A stretch of 64,000 nucleotides of DNA from Nevskiales bacterium (GTDB lineage Bacteria > Pseudomonadota > Gammaproteobacteria > Nevskiales > Nevskiaceae), in NCBI GenBank assembly GCA_028698335.1, contig JAQVDP010000001.1, forward strand, positions 248,001 to 312,000, in the 5' to 3' direction. Below the pieces are notes generated by a model that searched no databases, was not told the origin of the DNA, and saw nothing but the letters and a program-made list of their open reading frames with translations. Of this stretch, positions 46,632 through 56,501 are shown in pieces (the first letter of the stretch is position 1; each line of letters opens with the position of its first letter). Made by a program: the position numbers and the translations under genes.

Positions 46632-47659
46632 TCCCGTCGACCCTGCGCGCGATGGTGCTGGAGGCGCCCGGCACCCCGCTGGTCATGCGCGAACGGCCGA
46701 TGCCGGCCTGCGGGCGCGGCGAGGTCCTGCTCGCCGTCGATGCCTGCGGGGTCTGCCGCACCGATCTGCATCTGCTCGACGCCGAACTGCCCGACATCCC
46801 GTATCCGATCGTGCCGGGCCACCAGATCGTCGGCCGCGTGCTGGCCTGCGGCGACGGCGTCGACACGCTGCGGGTCGGCCAGCGCGTCGGCGTGCCCTGG
46901 CTCGGCGGCACCTGCGGACATTGCGACTACTGCAGCCGCGATCAGGAAAACCTCTGCGACGACGCCGTGTTCACCGGCTACCAGCGCGACGGCGGCTACG
47001 CCAGCCACTGCCTTGCGCGCGCCGACTTCTGCCTGCCGCTGCCGGACGGCGATGACGATCTGGCGGTCGCGCCGCTGCTGTGCGCCGGTCTGATCGGCTA
47101 CCGCAGCCTGCGCATGTGCGGCCCCGGCAGGCGTCTCGGTCTGTACGGCTTCGGCGCTGCCGCGCATGTGATCGCGCAGGTGGCGCAGTGGGAAGGTCGC
47201 GAGGTCTACGCGTTCACCCGGCCGGGCGACACCGCGTCGCAAGACTTCGCCCGCGCGCTCGGTGCGGTCTGGGCCGGCGATTCGGACGTCAGCCCGCCGC
47301 AGGCGCTCGACGCGGCGATCATCTTCGCCGCGGCCGGCGAGCTGGTTCCGGCAGCGCTGCGGGCGGTGCGCAAGGGCGGCGCGGTGATCTGCGGCGGCAT
47401 CCACATGAGCGATATCCCGAGCTTCCCGTACAGCATTCTCTGGGGCGAGCGCCGTGTGCAGTCGGTCGCCAACCTGACCCGAGACGACGGCCGTACGTTT
47501 CTGGAAGTGGCACCGCAGGTCCCGGTCCGGACCCAGGTCACGGTCTATCCGCTGGAGCAGGCCAATGCCGCGCTGGCGGACCTGCGCGCCGGCCGCTTCG
47601 ACGGTGCCGCGGTCCTGCGGATCGACCATTCGTCCGCCACGGACGGACCTCCCGGCTGA
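46628..47659 (+). CDS. Zinc-dependent alcohol dehydrogenase family protein
   Basis: A 343-residue medium-chain dehydrogenase. The catalytic zinc region ACGVCRTDLH and GHQIVGRV, structural zinc CGHCDYCSRDQENLC, and a Rossmann segment LGLYGFGAAAHVIAQVA (usual G-x-G-x-x-G with small residues) are visible. It resembles AdhA-type enzymes acting on primary alcohols. ATGA overlap with the peptidase gene. Confidence 0.9.
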   Translation: MIPSTLRAMVLEAPGTPLVMRERPMPACGRGEVLLAVDACGVCRTDLHLLDAELPDIPYPIVPGHQIVGRVLACGDGVDTLRVGQRVGVPWLGGTCGHCDYCSRDQENLCDDAVFTGYQRDGGYASHCLARADFCLPLPDGDDDLAVAPLLCAGLIGYRSLRMCGPGRRLGLYGFGAAAHVIAQVAQWEGREVYAFTRPGDTASQDFARALGAVWAGDSDVSPPQALDAAIIFAAAGELVPAALRAVRKGGAVICGGIHMSDIPSFPYSILWGERRVQSVANLTRDDGRTFLEVAPQVPVRTQVTVYPLEQANAALADLRAGRFDGAAVLRIDHSSATDGPPG

Positions 47660-47701
47660 GCCCCGGCGTCCGCAGCGGCGCCGGCTGCGTATGGTGCGTA
47701 G

Positions 47702-48217
47702 ATGCACGCCGCCGAACGCCGACTGCCGATGAACGCCCACGCCGAACTCCGCCAACGCTACCGCAGCCACCTGGGTGCGCTGCTCGACCGGGTCACCCGC
47801 GCGATCACCGGTCTGCCGGCGGGCCGGCAACGCCTGCTGCTGTCGATCGAGAGCTACTGGGAGGCCTGCCTCGATCACCGCGCACAACGGATCGGCCTCT
47901 ACGCGGCGGCCGCATCGGACGAGCTGATGGCGGTGTTCGACCAGCAGGCCCGCATCTTCGAGCGCATGATCGCCAGCGAACTGACCGCCTGCGGGGTGCG
48001 CGAGCCCCATGCCTTGGGCCGCCGGCTGTTCGAGGAAGTGCGCAGCATCGCCCGCGCCGAGCAACTGTCCGGGGAACGCGCCGCCGCCCAGCGCCAGGCT
48101 TTCGCCGATTTTCTCGACCAGCGACTGGCGCTGGCCCTCGGCGGCGGCAACGCCGCCGTGACGCAGGCCGACCCGCCGGGCCGGCGCTCCGGATCAGGAC
48201 GCCGGCATCTCGGCTGA
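47702..48217 (+). CDS. Hypothetical helical protein
   Basis: A 171-residue mostly helical protein (LRQRYRSHLGALLDRVTRAI, SIESYWEACLDHRAQRIGLY, FDQQARIFERMIASEL). It looks like the ligand-binding half of a TetR-type regulator without the HTH, but I cannot confirm that. The last 25 residues overlap the convergent gene at 48194 by 24 bases. A start at 47729 is also possible. Confidence 0.6.
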   Translation: MHAAERRLPMNAHAELRQRYRSHLGALLDRVTRAITGLPAGRQRLLLSIESYWEACLDHRAQRIGLYAAAASDELMAVFDQQARIFERMIASELTACGVREPHALGRRLFEEVRSIARAEQLSGERAAAQRQAFADFLDQRLALALGGGNAAVTQADPPGRRSGSGRRHLG

Positions 48218-49189
48218 CAGCGGTCCGGCGCCGATCCCGATCGGCGCGGCCAGCACCGGGACACTGACGTCGAGATCGGGCCGGTGCCGTTCGACATAGT
48301 CGAACAGCGGACTCAGATTCACCACCACCGGCATCGGCTGCGGCGGCTGCTCCAGCGACTGGACGAAGTTGTCCCAGTGGGTCAGCAGCACCCGACGGGC
48401 ACCGACGGCGTCGACGACCTCGTCGAGATAGCGCGGCAGATTCCCGACCAGCGCGACCCCCAGAAACACCACATCGGCATGGCGACCGCGCAGGGCGCCC
48501 GGCTCGAAGCCGGCGCTGCCGTGGTGCAGCACGCTGGCCTGCGGATGCTGGATCAGGATCGAATAGGTTCCGCCCTGCCGGTAGTCCATGTAGTGCGCCG
48601 GCACCGCCAGCGGTGCGTCGATGTTGCCCAGCGGTCGGCCACCGGTGGCGCCGGCGTGGCGGCTGGGGATGAATTCGATCCTGAACGGCCCTGCGGTCAA
48701 CGGTTCGAGCGGCGTCGCGAGCTGCAGCTGAGCCGGGTCGAGTCCGGCGCCACGACCGATGTTCAGCGTGCTCCGGGTCCCGATCAGGCGGGCACCGGTG
48801 AGGCGCGCGACGACACCGGCGTCCATCGCGTGGTCGTAGTGCGAATGCGACACCAGCACCGCATCGAGCCGATCGACGCCGATCCGCTCCAGCCACGCCC
48901 GGATTCGCGCCTCGTCCGGTTCGATCGGTCGATTCAGGACCAGCGGCAGCAGGCCCTCCGGCCGGGTGAAGAACGGGTCGATCATCACCGCATGCTGTCC
49001 GTCGGAGAGCAGGACCGCGGAGGTTCCCAGCCAGCGGGCAAACAACGTCCCCGGCGCGAGGGTGGTCAGCTCCGGCGTCCAGTGCCGGGCGATCAGCCTG
49101 GCGTCACGCTGCGGCCGCAGGCCGACCAGCCAGACCGCGGCGATGACGATTGCCACCACGAGGAAAGCCAGAATGCGTTTGAAGGTCAT
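48194..49189 (-). CDS. Metallo-beta-lactamase-fold hydrolase
   Basis: A 331-residue protein with one N-terminal membrane anchor (ILAFLVVAIVIAAVWLV) and an MBL-fold domain. The zinc motif is VSHSHYDHAMD (HxHxDH), with a later His in VLLTHWDNF. The overall pattern resembles UlaG/NAPE-PLD-like hydrolases. Active domain probably faces the periplasm. Substrate unknown. Confidence 0.88.
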   Translation of the reverse strand: MTFKRILAFLVVAIVIAAVWLVGLRPQRDARLIARHWTPELTTLAPGTLFARWLGTSAVLLSDGQHAVMIDPFFTRPEGLLPLVLNRPIEPDEARIRAWLERIGVDRLDAVLVSHSHYDHAMDAGVVARLTGARLIGTRSTLNIGRGAGLDPAQLQLATPLEPLTAGPFRIEFIPSRHAGATGGRPLGNIDAPLAVPAHYMDYRQGGTYSILIQHPQASVLHHGSAGFEPGALRGRHADVVFLGVALVGNLPRYLDEVVDAVGARRVLLTHWDNFVQSLEQPPQPMPVVVNLSPLFDYVERHRPDLDVSVPVLAAPIGIGAGPLSAEMPAS

Positions 49190-49222
49190 CGTGGATTCCC
49201 CGTGGACGGGACGGCCAAGCCC

Positions 49223-49822
49223 CTAGAAGTCGCCCCAGCGACGACGGCGGCTGTGGCGTCCGAGCCAGGGCAGGATCAGACCGCCGAGGATGCCGGCACC
49301 GACCAGACCGGCGCCGGTCAGCATCGTCCGGCGCCGTGCCTTCTGTTCGTTGTAACGCTGGCGGACTTCCTCGGCGCCCCGCTGCAACTCGGTGATCTGC
49401 GCGCGCAGGCGATCGTTCTCGGTCGCCAGCTCCAGCGCCGGACCCGCCTTCTGCAGTTCGCTCTGCGCGGTCTTGAGGTCGGTCTCCAGCGAGCGGATCC
49501 GCGACTGCGCCTGCGACAGCTCGCGGCGCACGCTGATCAGCGCATCCTTGGCCGCCGGTTCGTCGGTCAGGAAGCGGGCGGTGACCCAGCCCTCGGTTCC
49601 GTTCTCGGTGCGGATCTTGGCAAAGCTCTGCGGGCCCAGCGATTCGATCAGGGTGACCCGATCGCCGCTCTTGACCACGCCGAGGTAGGTCGCGTCGTTG
49701 CGCGGAGCGTCGCGCACGGTCACCGAAATTTCGTCGTCGATGTACTGCAGCTTTTCGGCGGCGGCGAGCGTCGGCATCGCCAGCAGCGCCAGAAGCAGGA
49801 ATTTGGAGCAAGATGTTTTCAT
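49223..49822 (-). CDS. SH3-domain protein with coiled coil and membrane anchor (YgiM-like)
   Basis: A 199-residue protein: signal peptide (FLLLALLAMPTLAAA), bacterial SH3 domain (about 27-85; VTVRDAPRNDATYLGVVKSG, GTEGWVTARFL), a coiled coil (about 95-155; RSLETDLKTAQSELQKAG) and a C-terminal membrane helix (AGLVGAGILGGLILPWL) with a basic end. This matches the TIGR04211/YgiM layout. Role in the envelope is unknown. Confidence 0.9.
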   Translation of the reverse strand: MKTSCSKFLLLALLAMPTLAAAEKLQYIDDEISVTVRDAPRNDATYLGVVKSGDRVTLIESLGPQSFAKIRTENGTEGWVTARFLTDEPAAKDALISVRRELSQAQSRIRSLETDLKTAQSELQKAGPALELATENDRLRAQITELQRGAEEVRQRYNEQKARRRTMLTGAGLVGAGILGGLILPWLGRHSRRRRWGDF

Positions 49823-49986
49823 GGCCGGCGGAGTCTAACAACGCAGGCCGGACGAGAACACCGCCGGGCGGGTCGAGCGCTTCAGCGGGCGTTCAGCTGA
49901 GGGCAAACGGCGGCCGGATCTGGGCGGTTTCCCGGCTGTCGGTCGGCGCGCTTCGTGTCAGGCTGACGGCGAGGAGGACAAGGCTC

Positions 49987-51216
49987 ATGGACACATTCGA
50001 TCCGATCGAGGCGATGGCCCGCGCGCGCCACGAATTCGGCGAACACGGCGGCGTCAACATGTCGATCGAGGCCAGCACCACCTTCACGGTGATGCACGCC
50101 GAGGTGATGCCGGAGATCTTCCAGGGGCGGCGCGGTCCCGACAGCGGCGGCTGCTATCTGTACGGCCGGCACTTCAACCCCACGGTCTACGCGCTCGGCC
50201 ATCAGCTGGCGGCGATGGAGGGCGCCGAAGCCGGCTACTGCACTGCCAGCGGCATGGGCGCGATCGCGGCGGTCGTCACCCAGCTCTGCAACCATGGCGA
50301 CCACGTCGTCGTCAGCGACACCATCTACGGCGGCAGCTACGCGCTGTTCCACGACTACCTGCCCGCGAAGAGCGGCATCCGCCCGGACTTCGTCGACGTC
50401 CGCGATCCGGCGGCGGTCGAGCAGGCCTTCACCGCCGACACCCGGCTGCTCTACATCGAAGCCATCGCCAATCCCACGCTCAAGGTCGCCGACATCCGAC
50501 GGCTCGCCGAGATTGCGCACCGGCACGGCGCGCAGCTGGTGGTCGACAATACCTTCAGCCCGCTGCTGCTCAGCCCGATCCTGCTCGGCGCCGATGTCAT
50601 CGTGCACAGCCTGACCAAGTTCATCAGCGGCGCGTCCGACATCGTCGGCGGTGCCGTGCTCGGACGCACCGCGTTCGTACAGCAGCTGATGGACCTGCAC
50701 ATGGGCTCGCTGATGCTGCTCGGGCCCACCATGGATCCGAACCAGGCCTTCGCGATCAGCCTGCGGCTGCCGCATCTGGGCCTGCGCATGCGCGAGCATG
50801 GCCGCCGCGCGCTGGCCTTCGCCGAACGCATGCACGCCCTCGGCCTGCCGGTGATCTATCCGGGCCTGCCCGATCACCCCGATCACGCGCTGCTGGACGC
50901 GCAGCGCAACCCGGACTACGGCTACGGCGGCCTGCTGTGCATCGATCTGGCGACGCGGGCGCGCGCCGAAACCTTCATGGAGCTGCTGCAGAACCGCTAC
51001 GGTTTCGGCTTCATGGCGGTCAGCCTGGGTTACTTCGAGACGCTGATGTCCTGCTCCGGCGCGTCGACCTCCAGCGAGCTGTCAGACGCCGACCAGCACC
51101 GTGCCGGCATCAGCCCGGGCCTGGTGAGGATGTCGGTCGGCCTGACCGGCAGCCTCGAACAGCGCTGGGCCCAGCTTTGCGCCGCACTCGGCGACGTCGG
51201 GCTTCCCGCCGGCTGA
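49987..51216 (+). CDS. PLP-dependent Cys/Met metabolism enzyme (cystathionine gamma-synthase/methionine gamma-lyase family)
   Basis: A 409-residue family enzyme with YGRHFNPTVYALGHQLAAME, IEAIANPTLKVADI and the PLP lysine in HSLTKFISGASDIVGG (near 211). It lacks hallmark differences that would separate lyase from synthase by eye. The start ATG at 49987 has a strong GAGGAGGA site. Some members act as methionine gamma-lyase; others in sulphur amino-acid synthesis. Confidence 0.9.
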   Translation: MDTFDPIEAMARARHEFGEHGGVNMSIEASTTFTVMHAEVMPEIFQGRRGPDSGGCYLYGRHFNPTVYALGHQLAAMEGAEAGYCTASGMGAIAAVVTQLCNHGDHVVVSDTIYGGSYALFHDYLPAKSGIRPDFVDVRDPAAVEQAFTADTRLLYIEAIANPTLKVADIRRLAEIAHRHGAQLVVDNTFSPLLLSPILLGADVIVHSLTKFISGASDIVGGAVLGRTAFVQQLMDLHMGSLMLLGPTMDPNQAFAISLRLPHLGLRMREHGRRALAFAERMHALGLPVIYPGLPDHPDHALLDAQRNPDYGYGGLLCIDLATRARAETFMELLQNRYGFGFMAVSLGYFETLMSCSGASTSSELSDADQHRAGISPGLVRMSVGLTGSLEQRWAQLCAALGDVGLPAG

Positions 51217-51231
51217 CGCCGCTACCCGGAA

Positions 51232-51429
51232 TCAATGCACCTTGCGGCTCTTGCCGGCCCGACGCTCGGCGTCGGGCTGGGGCCGGTTGGAGCCGCCGGC
51301 GCCGGAGCGCGGGCCGCGGCCGCCGAAGGACCAGGGCTCCGGCTTCTGCAGCGCCTGCTTGAACGGCCCCTTGCCGGTATGGGGTACGGAGGCTTCGGCG
51401 GACTTCGGCGGCGTTTTCTTGCGGTTCAT
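51232..51429 (-). CDS. Small basic hypothetical protein
   Basis: A 65-residue, very basic, probably disordered protein (MNRKKTPPKSAEASVPHTG; QALQKPEPWSFGGRGPRSG). Length and charge could suit a nucleic-acid-associated protein, but nothing specific is visible. The start ATG at 51429 lies after a GGTTC/AGAA region without a clear ribosome site. It may not be expressed. Confidence 0.5.
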   Translation of the reverse strand: MNRKKTPPKSAEASVPHTGKGPFKQALQKPEPWSFGGRGPRSGAGGSNRPQPDAERRAGKSRKVH

Positions 51430-51573
51430 GGTCGGTTCTCGGTCGTGGCGCATTCTAGCCGGCTTCGGTGTGCGCCACCGCCGCATTCCCGCACACTTTG
51501 TTGATCTGGCTCAGGCGGTCGGCGGCCCGCGGCGCGCTAAGCTTCGGACAATCGAAGAACGGAGGAGACGACA

Positions 51574-53739
51574 ATGGAGGGCACCCCGCCGCAGGTGGTG
51601 GACAGTGTCGAGCAGGCGGTCGACACGATCCTGCAGCGCGTCGGCAAGCGCGTCGTGCTCGGCATGCCGCTCGGTCTCGGCAAGCCGGTCGAGCTGGTCA
51701 ACGCCCTGTACAAGCGCGCCCGTCAGGACGCTTCGATCCAGCTCAGGATCCTGACGGCGCTGTCGCTGGAGAAGCCCAGCGGCAGCAGCGCGATCGAGAA
51801 CGCGTTCCTGGCGCCGTTCGTCGAACGGGTGTTCGGTGGCGTTCCGGATCTGGACTACATGCAGGCGCTGCGCGACGGCACGCTGCCGCCCAACGTCGAG
51901 GTCTGCGAGTTCTTCTTCCGCCCGGGCAGTCAGCTCAACAACCCCTACGCGCAGCAGCGCTACATCAGCACCAACTACACCTTCGCCGCACGCGACGTGT
52001 TCGAACAGGGCTGCAACGTGCTGTCGCAGATGATCTGCAAGCGCGAGACCGACGGCCGGACCCGCTACAGCCTGTCGAGCAATCCCGACACCGGACCCGA
52101 GATGCTGGAGCTGCTGCGCGAAAGCGGGCGACCCTACATCGTCGTCGGCGAGGTCAACCAGAACCTCCCGTACATGGTCAACGACGCGGAGGTCGACGCC
52201 GACACCTTCGACCTGGTCATCGACAATCCCGAATACACGACCCGGCTGTTCTCGACGCCGAAGATGGCGGTCACCACGTCGGACTACTTCATCGGCCTCA
52301 ACGCCAGCGCGCTGGTCGCCGACGGCGGCACCCTGCAGATCGGCATCGGCGCACTGGGCGACGCCATCGTCGAGGCGCTGCGCCTGCGCCATGCCGACAA
52401 CGCGGTCTACCGCAGCGTGCTGCAGGACGCGGGCATCCTCGAACAGGCGGGGCCGCTGATCCATCGCATCGGCGGCCTCGATCCGTTCGAGCAGGGGCTG
52501 TACGGATCGACCGAGATGTTCGTCGACGGATTCTGGTATCTGATGAAGGCCGGCATCCTCAAACGCAAGGTGTACGATTTCTGGGCCCTGCAGCAGCTGA
52601 TCAACGAAGACCGCTGCGATCCCGAACATCTGCGGGCGGACGTGCTCGAGTCCCTGGAGTCGCTGGGTGTGCGCGTATTGCGCACCGAGGATTTCGAGCG
52701 TCTGCAGCATCACGGCTTCTTCCGCGACGACGCGCGCTACGACCACGGTCACATCATCGCGCCCGACGGCGAGCGCGCGATCGCCAATGTCGCCGATCCG
52801 GACGGACGTCGGGTGATGGCCAAGTGCCTGGGAACGGCGCTGCGCCGCGGCATCGTGATCCACGGCGGCTTCTTCCTCGGTTGCGAGGAATTCTACGAAG
52901 GCATGCGCGCACTCGACGAGGACACTCGCGAGTCGATCTGCATGACCGGGGTCTACAAGGTCAACCAGCTCGACCACAACCCGCGCCTGTACAAGCAGCA
53001 GCGGCGCGACGCGCGCTTCATCAACACCGCGATGATGGCCACGCTGTCGGGCGCGGTGGTATCGGACGGCCTCGAGGATCTGCGTGTCGTCTCCGGCGTC
53101 GGCGGCCAGTACAACTTCGTGTCGATGGCGCACAAGCTGAAGACCGGCCGTTCGATCATTCTGCTCCACGCCGTCAGGGACAACGCCCACGGCCCGGCAA
53201 GCAACATCATCTTCAACTACGGACATACGACGATTCCACGCCACCTGCGCGACATCGTCATCACCGAGTACGGCATTGCCGATCTTCGTTCCCGCTCCGA
53301 CAGCGAGGTCGCCAAGGCGCTGATCAACATCTCCGATTCGCGCTTCCAGGACGCCTTGCTCGCACAGGCGCAGCAGGCCGGAAAGATCGAGCGCGACTAC
53401 CGCATTCCCGAAGCCTTTCGCCACAACACGCCGGAGCGGCTCGAACAGCGCCTGCAGCCGTATCAGTCCGGCGACAAGTTCAAGCCGTTTCCGCTGAGCT
53501 GCGACTTCACCGACGAGGAACTGACGCTCGGCAAGGCGCTCAAGGCCGTGAAGGCACGCGCCGGCACCGAGCCGAAATGGAAGCTGCTGCTGGATCTGGC
53601 GCGGCACGGCCGGCAACCGGTCCCCGACGCGGCCCAGGGCTATCTGCGGCGCCTGGGGCTGGACCGCGCCGGCTCGATGCAGGACCGGGTCGCGCGGATG
53701 TTGCTGCTCGAGGAACTGCGACGCGGCGGCGCAATCTGA
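51574..53739 (+). CDS. Acetyl-CoA hydrolase/transferase family protein
   Basis: A 721-residue protein of the acyl-CoA hydrolase/CoA-transferase family. N-terminal CoA-transferase domain (VVLGMPLGLGKPVELVNALY; DGGTLQIGIGALGDAI) and C-terminal acetyl-CoA hydrolase domain with catalytic Glu in VITEYGIADLRSRS, plus GVGGQYNFVSMA. It is longer than the 430-500 residues common in the family, with an extra C-terminal helical region. The start ATG at 51574 has GGAGGAG upstream. Confidence 0.88.
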   Translation: MEGTPPQVVDSVEQAVDTILQRVGKRVVLGMPLGLGKPVELVNALYKRARQDASIQLRILTALSLEKPSGSSAIENAFLAPFVERVFGGVPDLDYMQALRDGTLPPNVEVCEFFFRPGSQLNNPYAQQRYISTNYTFAARDVFEQGCNVLSQMICKRETDGRTRYSLSSNPDTGPEMLELLRESGRPYIVVGEVNQNLPYMVNDAEVDADTFDLVIDNPEYTTRLFSTPKMAVTTSDYFIGLNASALVADGGTLQIGIGALGDAIVEALRLRHADNAVYRSVLQDAGILEQAGPLIHRIGGLDPFEQGLYGSTEMFVDGFWYLMKAGILKRKVYDFWALQQLINEDRCDPEHLRADVLESLESLGVRVLRTEDFERLQHHGFFRDDARYDHGHIIAPDGERAIANVADPDGRRVMAKCLGTALRRGIVIHGGFFLGCEEFYEGMRALDEDTRESICMTGVYKVNQLDHNPRLYKQQRRDARFINTAMMATLSGAVVSDGLEDLRVVSGVGGQYNFVSMAHKLKTGRSIILLHAVRDNAHGPASNIIFNYGHTTIPRHLRDIVITEYGIADLRSRSDSEVAKALINISDSRFQDALLAQAQQAGKIERDYRIPEAFRHNTPERLEQRLQPYQSGDKFKPFPLSCDFTDEELTLGKALKAVKARAGTEPKWKLLLDLARHGRQPVPDAAQGYLRRLGLDRAGSMQDRVARMLLLEELRRGGAI

Positions 53740-53747
53740 AGCCGGCT

Positions 53748-54272
53748 TCAGCCGCGGCGCGGCAACTCGATCTGCTGCGGATCGTATCCGCGTGACCGCA
53801 ACCAGTCGCGCAGGGCCAGTCCGGTCGCGGCGGGCCAGTAGCGGACTTTGTCGAAAGGCACCCGGATGTATTCGGAGAGCTCCTCGCCGAGTTCGATCCG
53901 GCCGTGCGCAACGACGTGATAGGCGATGATCAGCTGATTCATCCGTTCGAAGCGATAGTGGCCGATGAAACCCGGGTCGCTGCCCTGCAGCCCCAGCTCC
54001 TCCTCGACCTCGCGCAGAACCGCTTCGGCCGGATCCTCGTTACGCTCCAGAAAGCCGGTGACCAGAGCGAAGAAACGCTGCGGCCACAGGGCGTTGCGCG
54101 CCAGGATGATCTCGCCCTCGTGTTCGACCACCGCCGCGACCACGGGTGTCGGATTGTCCCAGTACACGTAACCGCAGCCGGCATCGGGACAGGCCTGCCG
54201 CAGCATGCCGCCGTGCTCGCGTTCGACCAGCGCTTCGGTGCACTGCGGACAATATCGGAACGGCGCGGACAT
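53748..54272 (-). CDS. Nudix hydrolase with zinc ribbon (NudC-like layout)
   Basis: A 174-residue protein. N-terminal zinc ribbon (YCPQC and CPDAGCG) then a Nudix domain with box GFLERNEDPAEAVLREVEEE. It hydrolyses a nucleoside-diphosphate-linked substrate that cannot be named from sequence. Convergent with the acetyl-CoA hydrolase gene. Confidence 0.92.
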   Translation of the reverse strand: MSAPFRYCPQCTEALVEREHGGMLRQACPDAGCGYVYWDNPTPVVAAVVEHEGEIILARNALWPQRFFALVTGFLERNEDPAEAVLREVEEELGLQGSDPGFIGHYRFERMNQLIIAYHVVAHGRIELGEELSEYIRVPFDKVRYWPAATGLALRDWLRSRGYDPQQIELPRRG

Positions 54273-54349
54273 CGGCGGGGCCTCTTCGGCGGAACGGTTT
54301 CACAACTATGCTAGCCGGATTCTGCAACGGCCGGCGCCAACGCGGGGAG

Positions 54350-54805
54350 CTAGGCCTGCAGCCCCGAGGGCAGTGCGACATACGTCGCCTGTGCGACCAG
54401 CGCCGGCGGCTGACCCGCCTCGGATACGCTCGATTCGACACTGATCCGCGCCCGTTCGCCCGCTTCGAGCGTGGCGCGGAACACCGACCATGCCGCTGCG
54501 GGAATCGTGGCCTCGACGATCAGATCGGAACGCAGCGCGCGGCGGTAGTCCAGCGAGGACGAGCGCACCACCAGATCCGCGTCGATCCCGGCGTCGACCA
54601 ACCCGACGTGGACGGCCGCCCAGCCACCGACCACCGCCAATGCCGCAAGGCTGCCGCCGAAGGCGGTGCCGTGATGGTTGAGGTTGGGCGCCAACGGCGC
54701 CCGGATCCGCACACGGCCGCCGTCACAGGATTCGACACGCAGATCCAGCGCTCGGGTCAGCGCGATCCCGCTGCGCAGGAATTCGGTCAGGGCTTCGGCT
54801 TGCAT
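54350..54805 (-). CDS. Hot-dog thioesterase (YiiD C-terminal domain type)
   Basis: A 151-residue single-domain protein (LTEFLRSGIALTRALDL, LAPNLNHHGTAFGGSLAALA) of the YiiD_C thioesterase family. The HHGTAFGG motif is typical. It likely cleaves an acyl-CoA or acyl-ACP. The start is the ATG at 54805. Confidence 0.87.
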   Translation of the reverse strand: MQAEALTEFLRSGIALTRALDLRVESCDGGRVRIRAPLAPNLNHHGTAFGGSLAALAVVGGWAAVHVGLVDAGIDADLVVRSSSLDYRRALRSDLIVEATIPAAAWSVFRATLEAGERARISVESSVSEAGQPPALVAQATYVALPSGLQA

Positions 54806-54848
54806 CGTCAGTCCGCATCGTCCCGGGGACGGCCATTCTAGAGCCCGG

Positions 54849-56345
54849 TCACTCCGGCCGGCTTTGCGCGCGCGGCACCGCCGCGCCGGTATCCCGCGAT
54901 GCCGTCATCGTATCGTCGCTGCGCAGGAAGTAGTGGTCGATCAGATCGACGTCATCGAAGTGGGCCCGGCTCAGGTAGGCGACCGGATGGTGACCGATCT
55001 GCTTCAGGGCGCCCGGCGCACGCACGCCGGCGAGAGTCAGCAGCCAGGACGGCGACCGCGACTCGGTTCCCGGCACGATGCCGTCGGGACCGAACAGGCT
55101 GCGGCTGCCGCCACCGGGCAGCGGCAAGGTATACAGATCCTCGTAGGCCACCAGCCGGTAGCGCCGGAGCGGGCGGTTTGCTGCGGTCTCGTCCAGCGGA
55201 CCGACGTGCCGCAGCGCGTGGCCGTCGCCGGCGAGATCCAGCACGATCGGGCCTTCCGGCGTCCACGGCTGCGGCACCAGCGGTGCCCGGACCGGGGCCT
55301 CCGGCTGCCGCGCATGCAGGCGATGTGCCGGAAACCACAGCACCTCGCCCCCGGACATGTGCAGGCGCTCGTAGGCCAGTCGTTCGCCGCTGGCGTTGAG
55401 CGTCACCCGCCAGATGAACCCGTCGATCGGCGCGACCCCGGCGTCCTGCCGGCGCTGGAACCAGAAGAAATAGTTGAGCTGGACCAGCCGCTCGTCGCCG
55501 GTGCGGGCGAAGGTGATGCGGTAGTACACCTCGGCGCGGCGCGGATCGACCGCGATGCCATCTTCGGTCCAGACGGGCGCGCCCGGATGGGCCATGGGCG
55601 AATCCACCGCCACCCGCAACGCCGGCGCGTACCGCTCCGCGAGCGCACGCCAGTGCGACAACAGAAATCCGGGGTAACCGAGTTCATCCGGCACGGCCGC
55701 GGCGAAACCGCCGTCCAGCTTCGCCGGATCCTCCTGCGCATCGACGGTCCATAGCGTTCCATCGCTGCGGCCAGCGCCGGCATCGCCGGCAAAGGCCGCC
55801 AGCAGGCGATCGCGGCGGGCAGCAAGCTCAGCCTCCAGAAACGGGCGCATCAGCAGATCGAGGCCGAGCGCCCGGATCGCCCCCGCATACAGATCGGGCG
55901 GAGCGACAACGGTCCGCAACCGGTCGATCTGCTCCGGCTCCGACAGCTCGATCGCGGCGAGGCCGCGACCGCAGTCACGCAGCTTGTCCCGCCACCAGGC
56001 GCGCTCGCTCAGCGGCAGTCCCAGATTGATCAGTTCGTAGTCACGCGATTCCTGGTCATATTCGCGCATGTGCCGCAGCCAACCGCCGACCTCGTCGATG
56101 GTCCGCACTTCGTCGGCAAACGAAGCCAGCGTACGGTCGGTGCGCAGATACGGATAACCGGGCACCCGGTAGAAGCTCGCATCGCGGACGCCGGCCGCAT
56201 CGATGCGGGCATCGATTTCGGCATACCGCTCGCGACAGTCCCGGTATGGCTCGAACCACCCGGTGAACGGATCCGGCCGTGGCGGCGCGCAGGCCGAGAC
56301 CACAATGGCCACAGGGACGACGATCAGCTGCGCCAGCAGTCGCAT
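54849..56345 (-). CDS. Large lipoprotein of unknown function
   Basis: A 498-residue protein with lipoprotein signal (LIVVPVAIVVSACAPP, lipobox VSAC). The mature protein is soluble and Asp/Arg-rich, with segments such as VRLNYFFWFQRRQDAG-like VQLNYFFWFQRR and DGFIWRVTLNASGERLAYE. It resembles conserved gammaproteobacterial lipoproteins of unknown role. I choose ATG 56345, seven bases after GAGGAG; ATG 56360 and 56351 are in frame. The gap to mnmE (56346-56501) holds nothing I can support. Confidence 0.78.
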   Translation of the reverse strand: MRLLAQLIVVPVAIVVSACAPPRPDPFTGWFEPYRDCRERYAEIDARIDAAGVRDASFYRVPGYPYLRTDRTLASFADEVRTIDEVGGWLRHMREYDQESRDYELINLGLPLSERAWWRDKLRDCGRGLAAIELSEPEQIDRLRTVVAPPDLYAGAIRALGLDLLMRPFLEAELAARRDRLLAAFAGDAGAGRSDGTLWTVDAQEDPAKLDGGFAAAVPDELGYPGFLLSHWRALAERYAPALRVAVDSPMAHPGAPVWTEDGIAVDPRRAEVYYRITFARTGDERLVQLNYFFWFQRRQDAGVAPIDGFIWRVTLNASGERLAYERLHMSGGEVLWFPAHRLHARQPEAPVRAPLVPQPWTPEGPIVLDLAGDGHALRHVGPLDETAANRPLRRYRLVAYEDLYTLPLPGGGSRSLFGPDGIVPGTESRSPSWLLTLAGVRAPGALKQIGHHPVAYLSRAHFDDVDLIDHYFLRSDDTMTASRDTGAAVPRAQSRPE

Positions 56346-56501
56346 GTTCATTCTCCTCACCTCGGCGGTCGGCGCCGGGCGGATCGCGGTGCCGTCGACG
56401 ACACCGTCGTCCGCCCGTGCGGACAGAGGTCCATGATGCGCGACTGTGGTCGCGACGGACCCTGCAGAAAGTACGGGGCCCCCTGCGTGGCCGGATGCGC
56501 G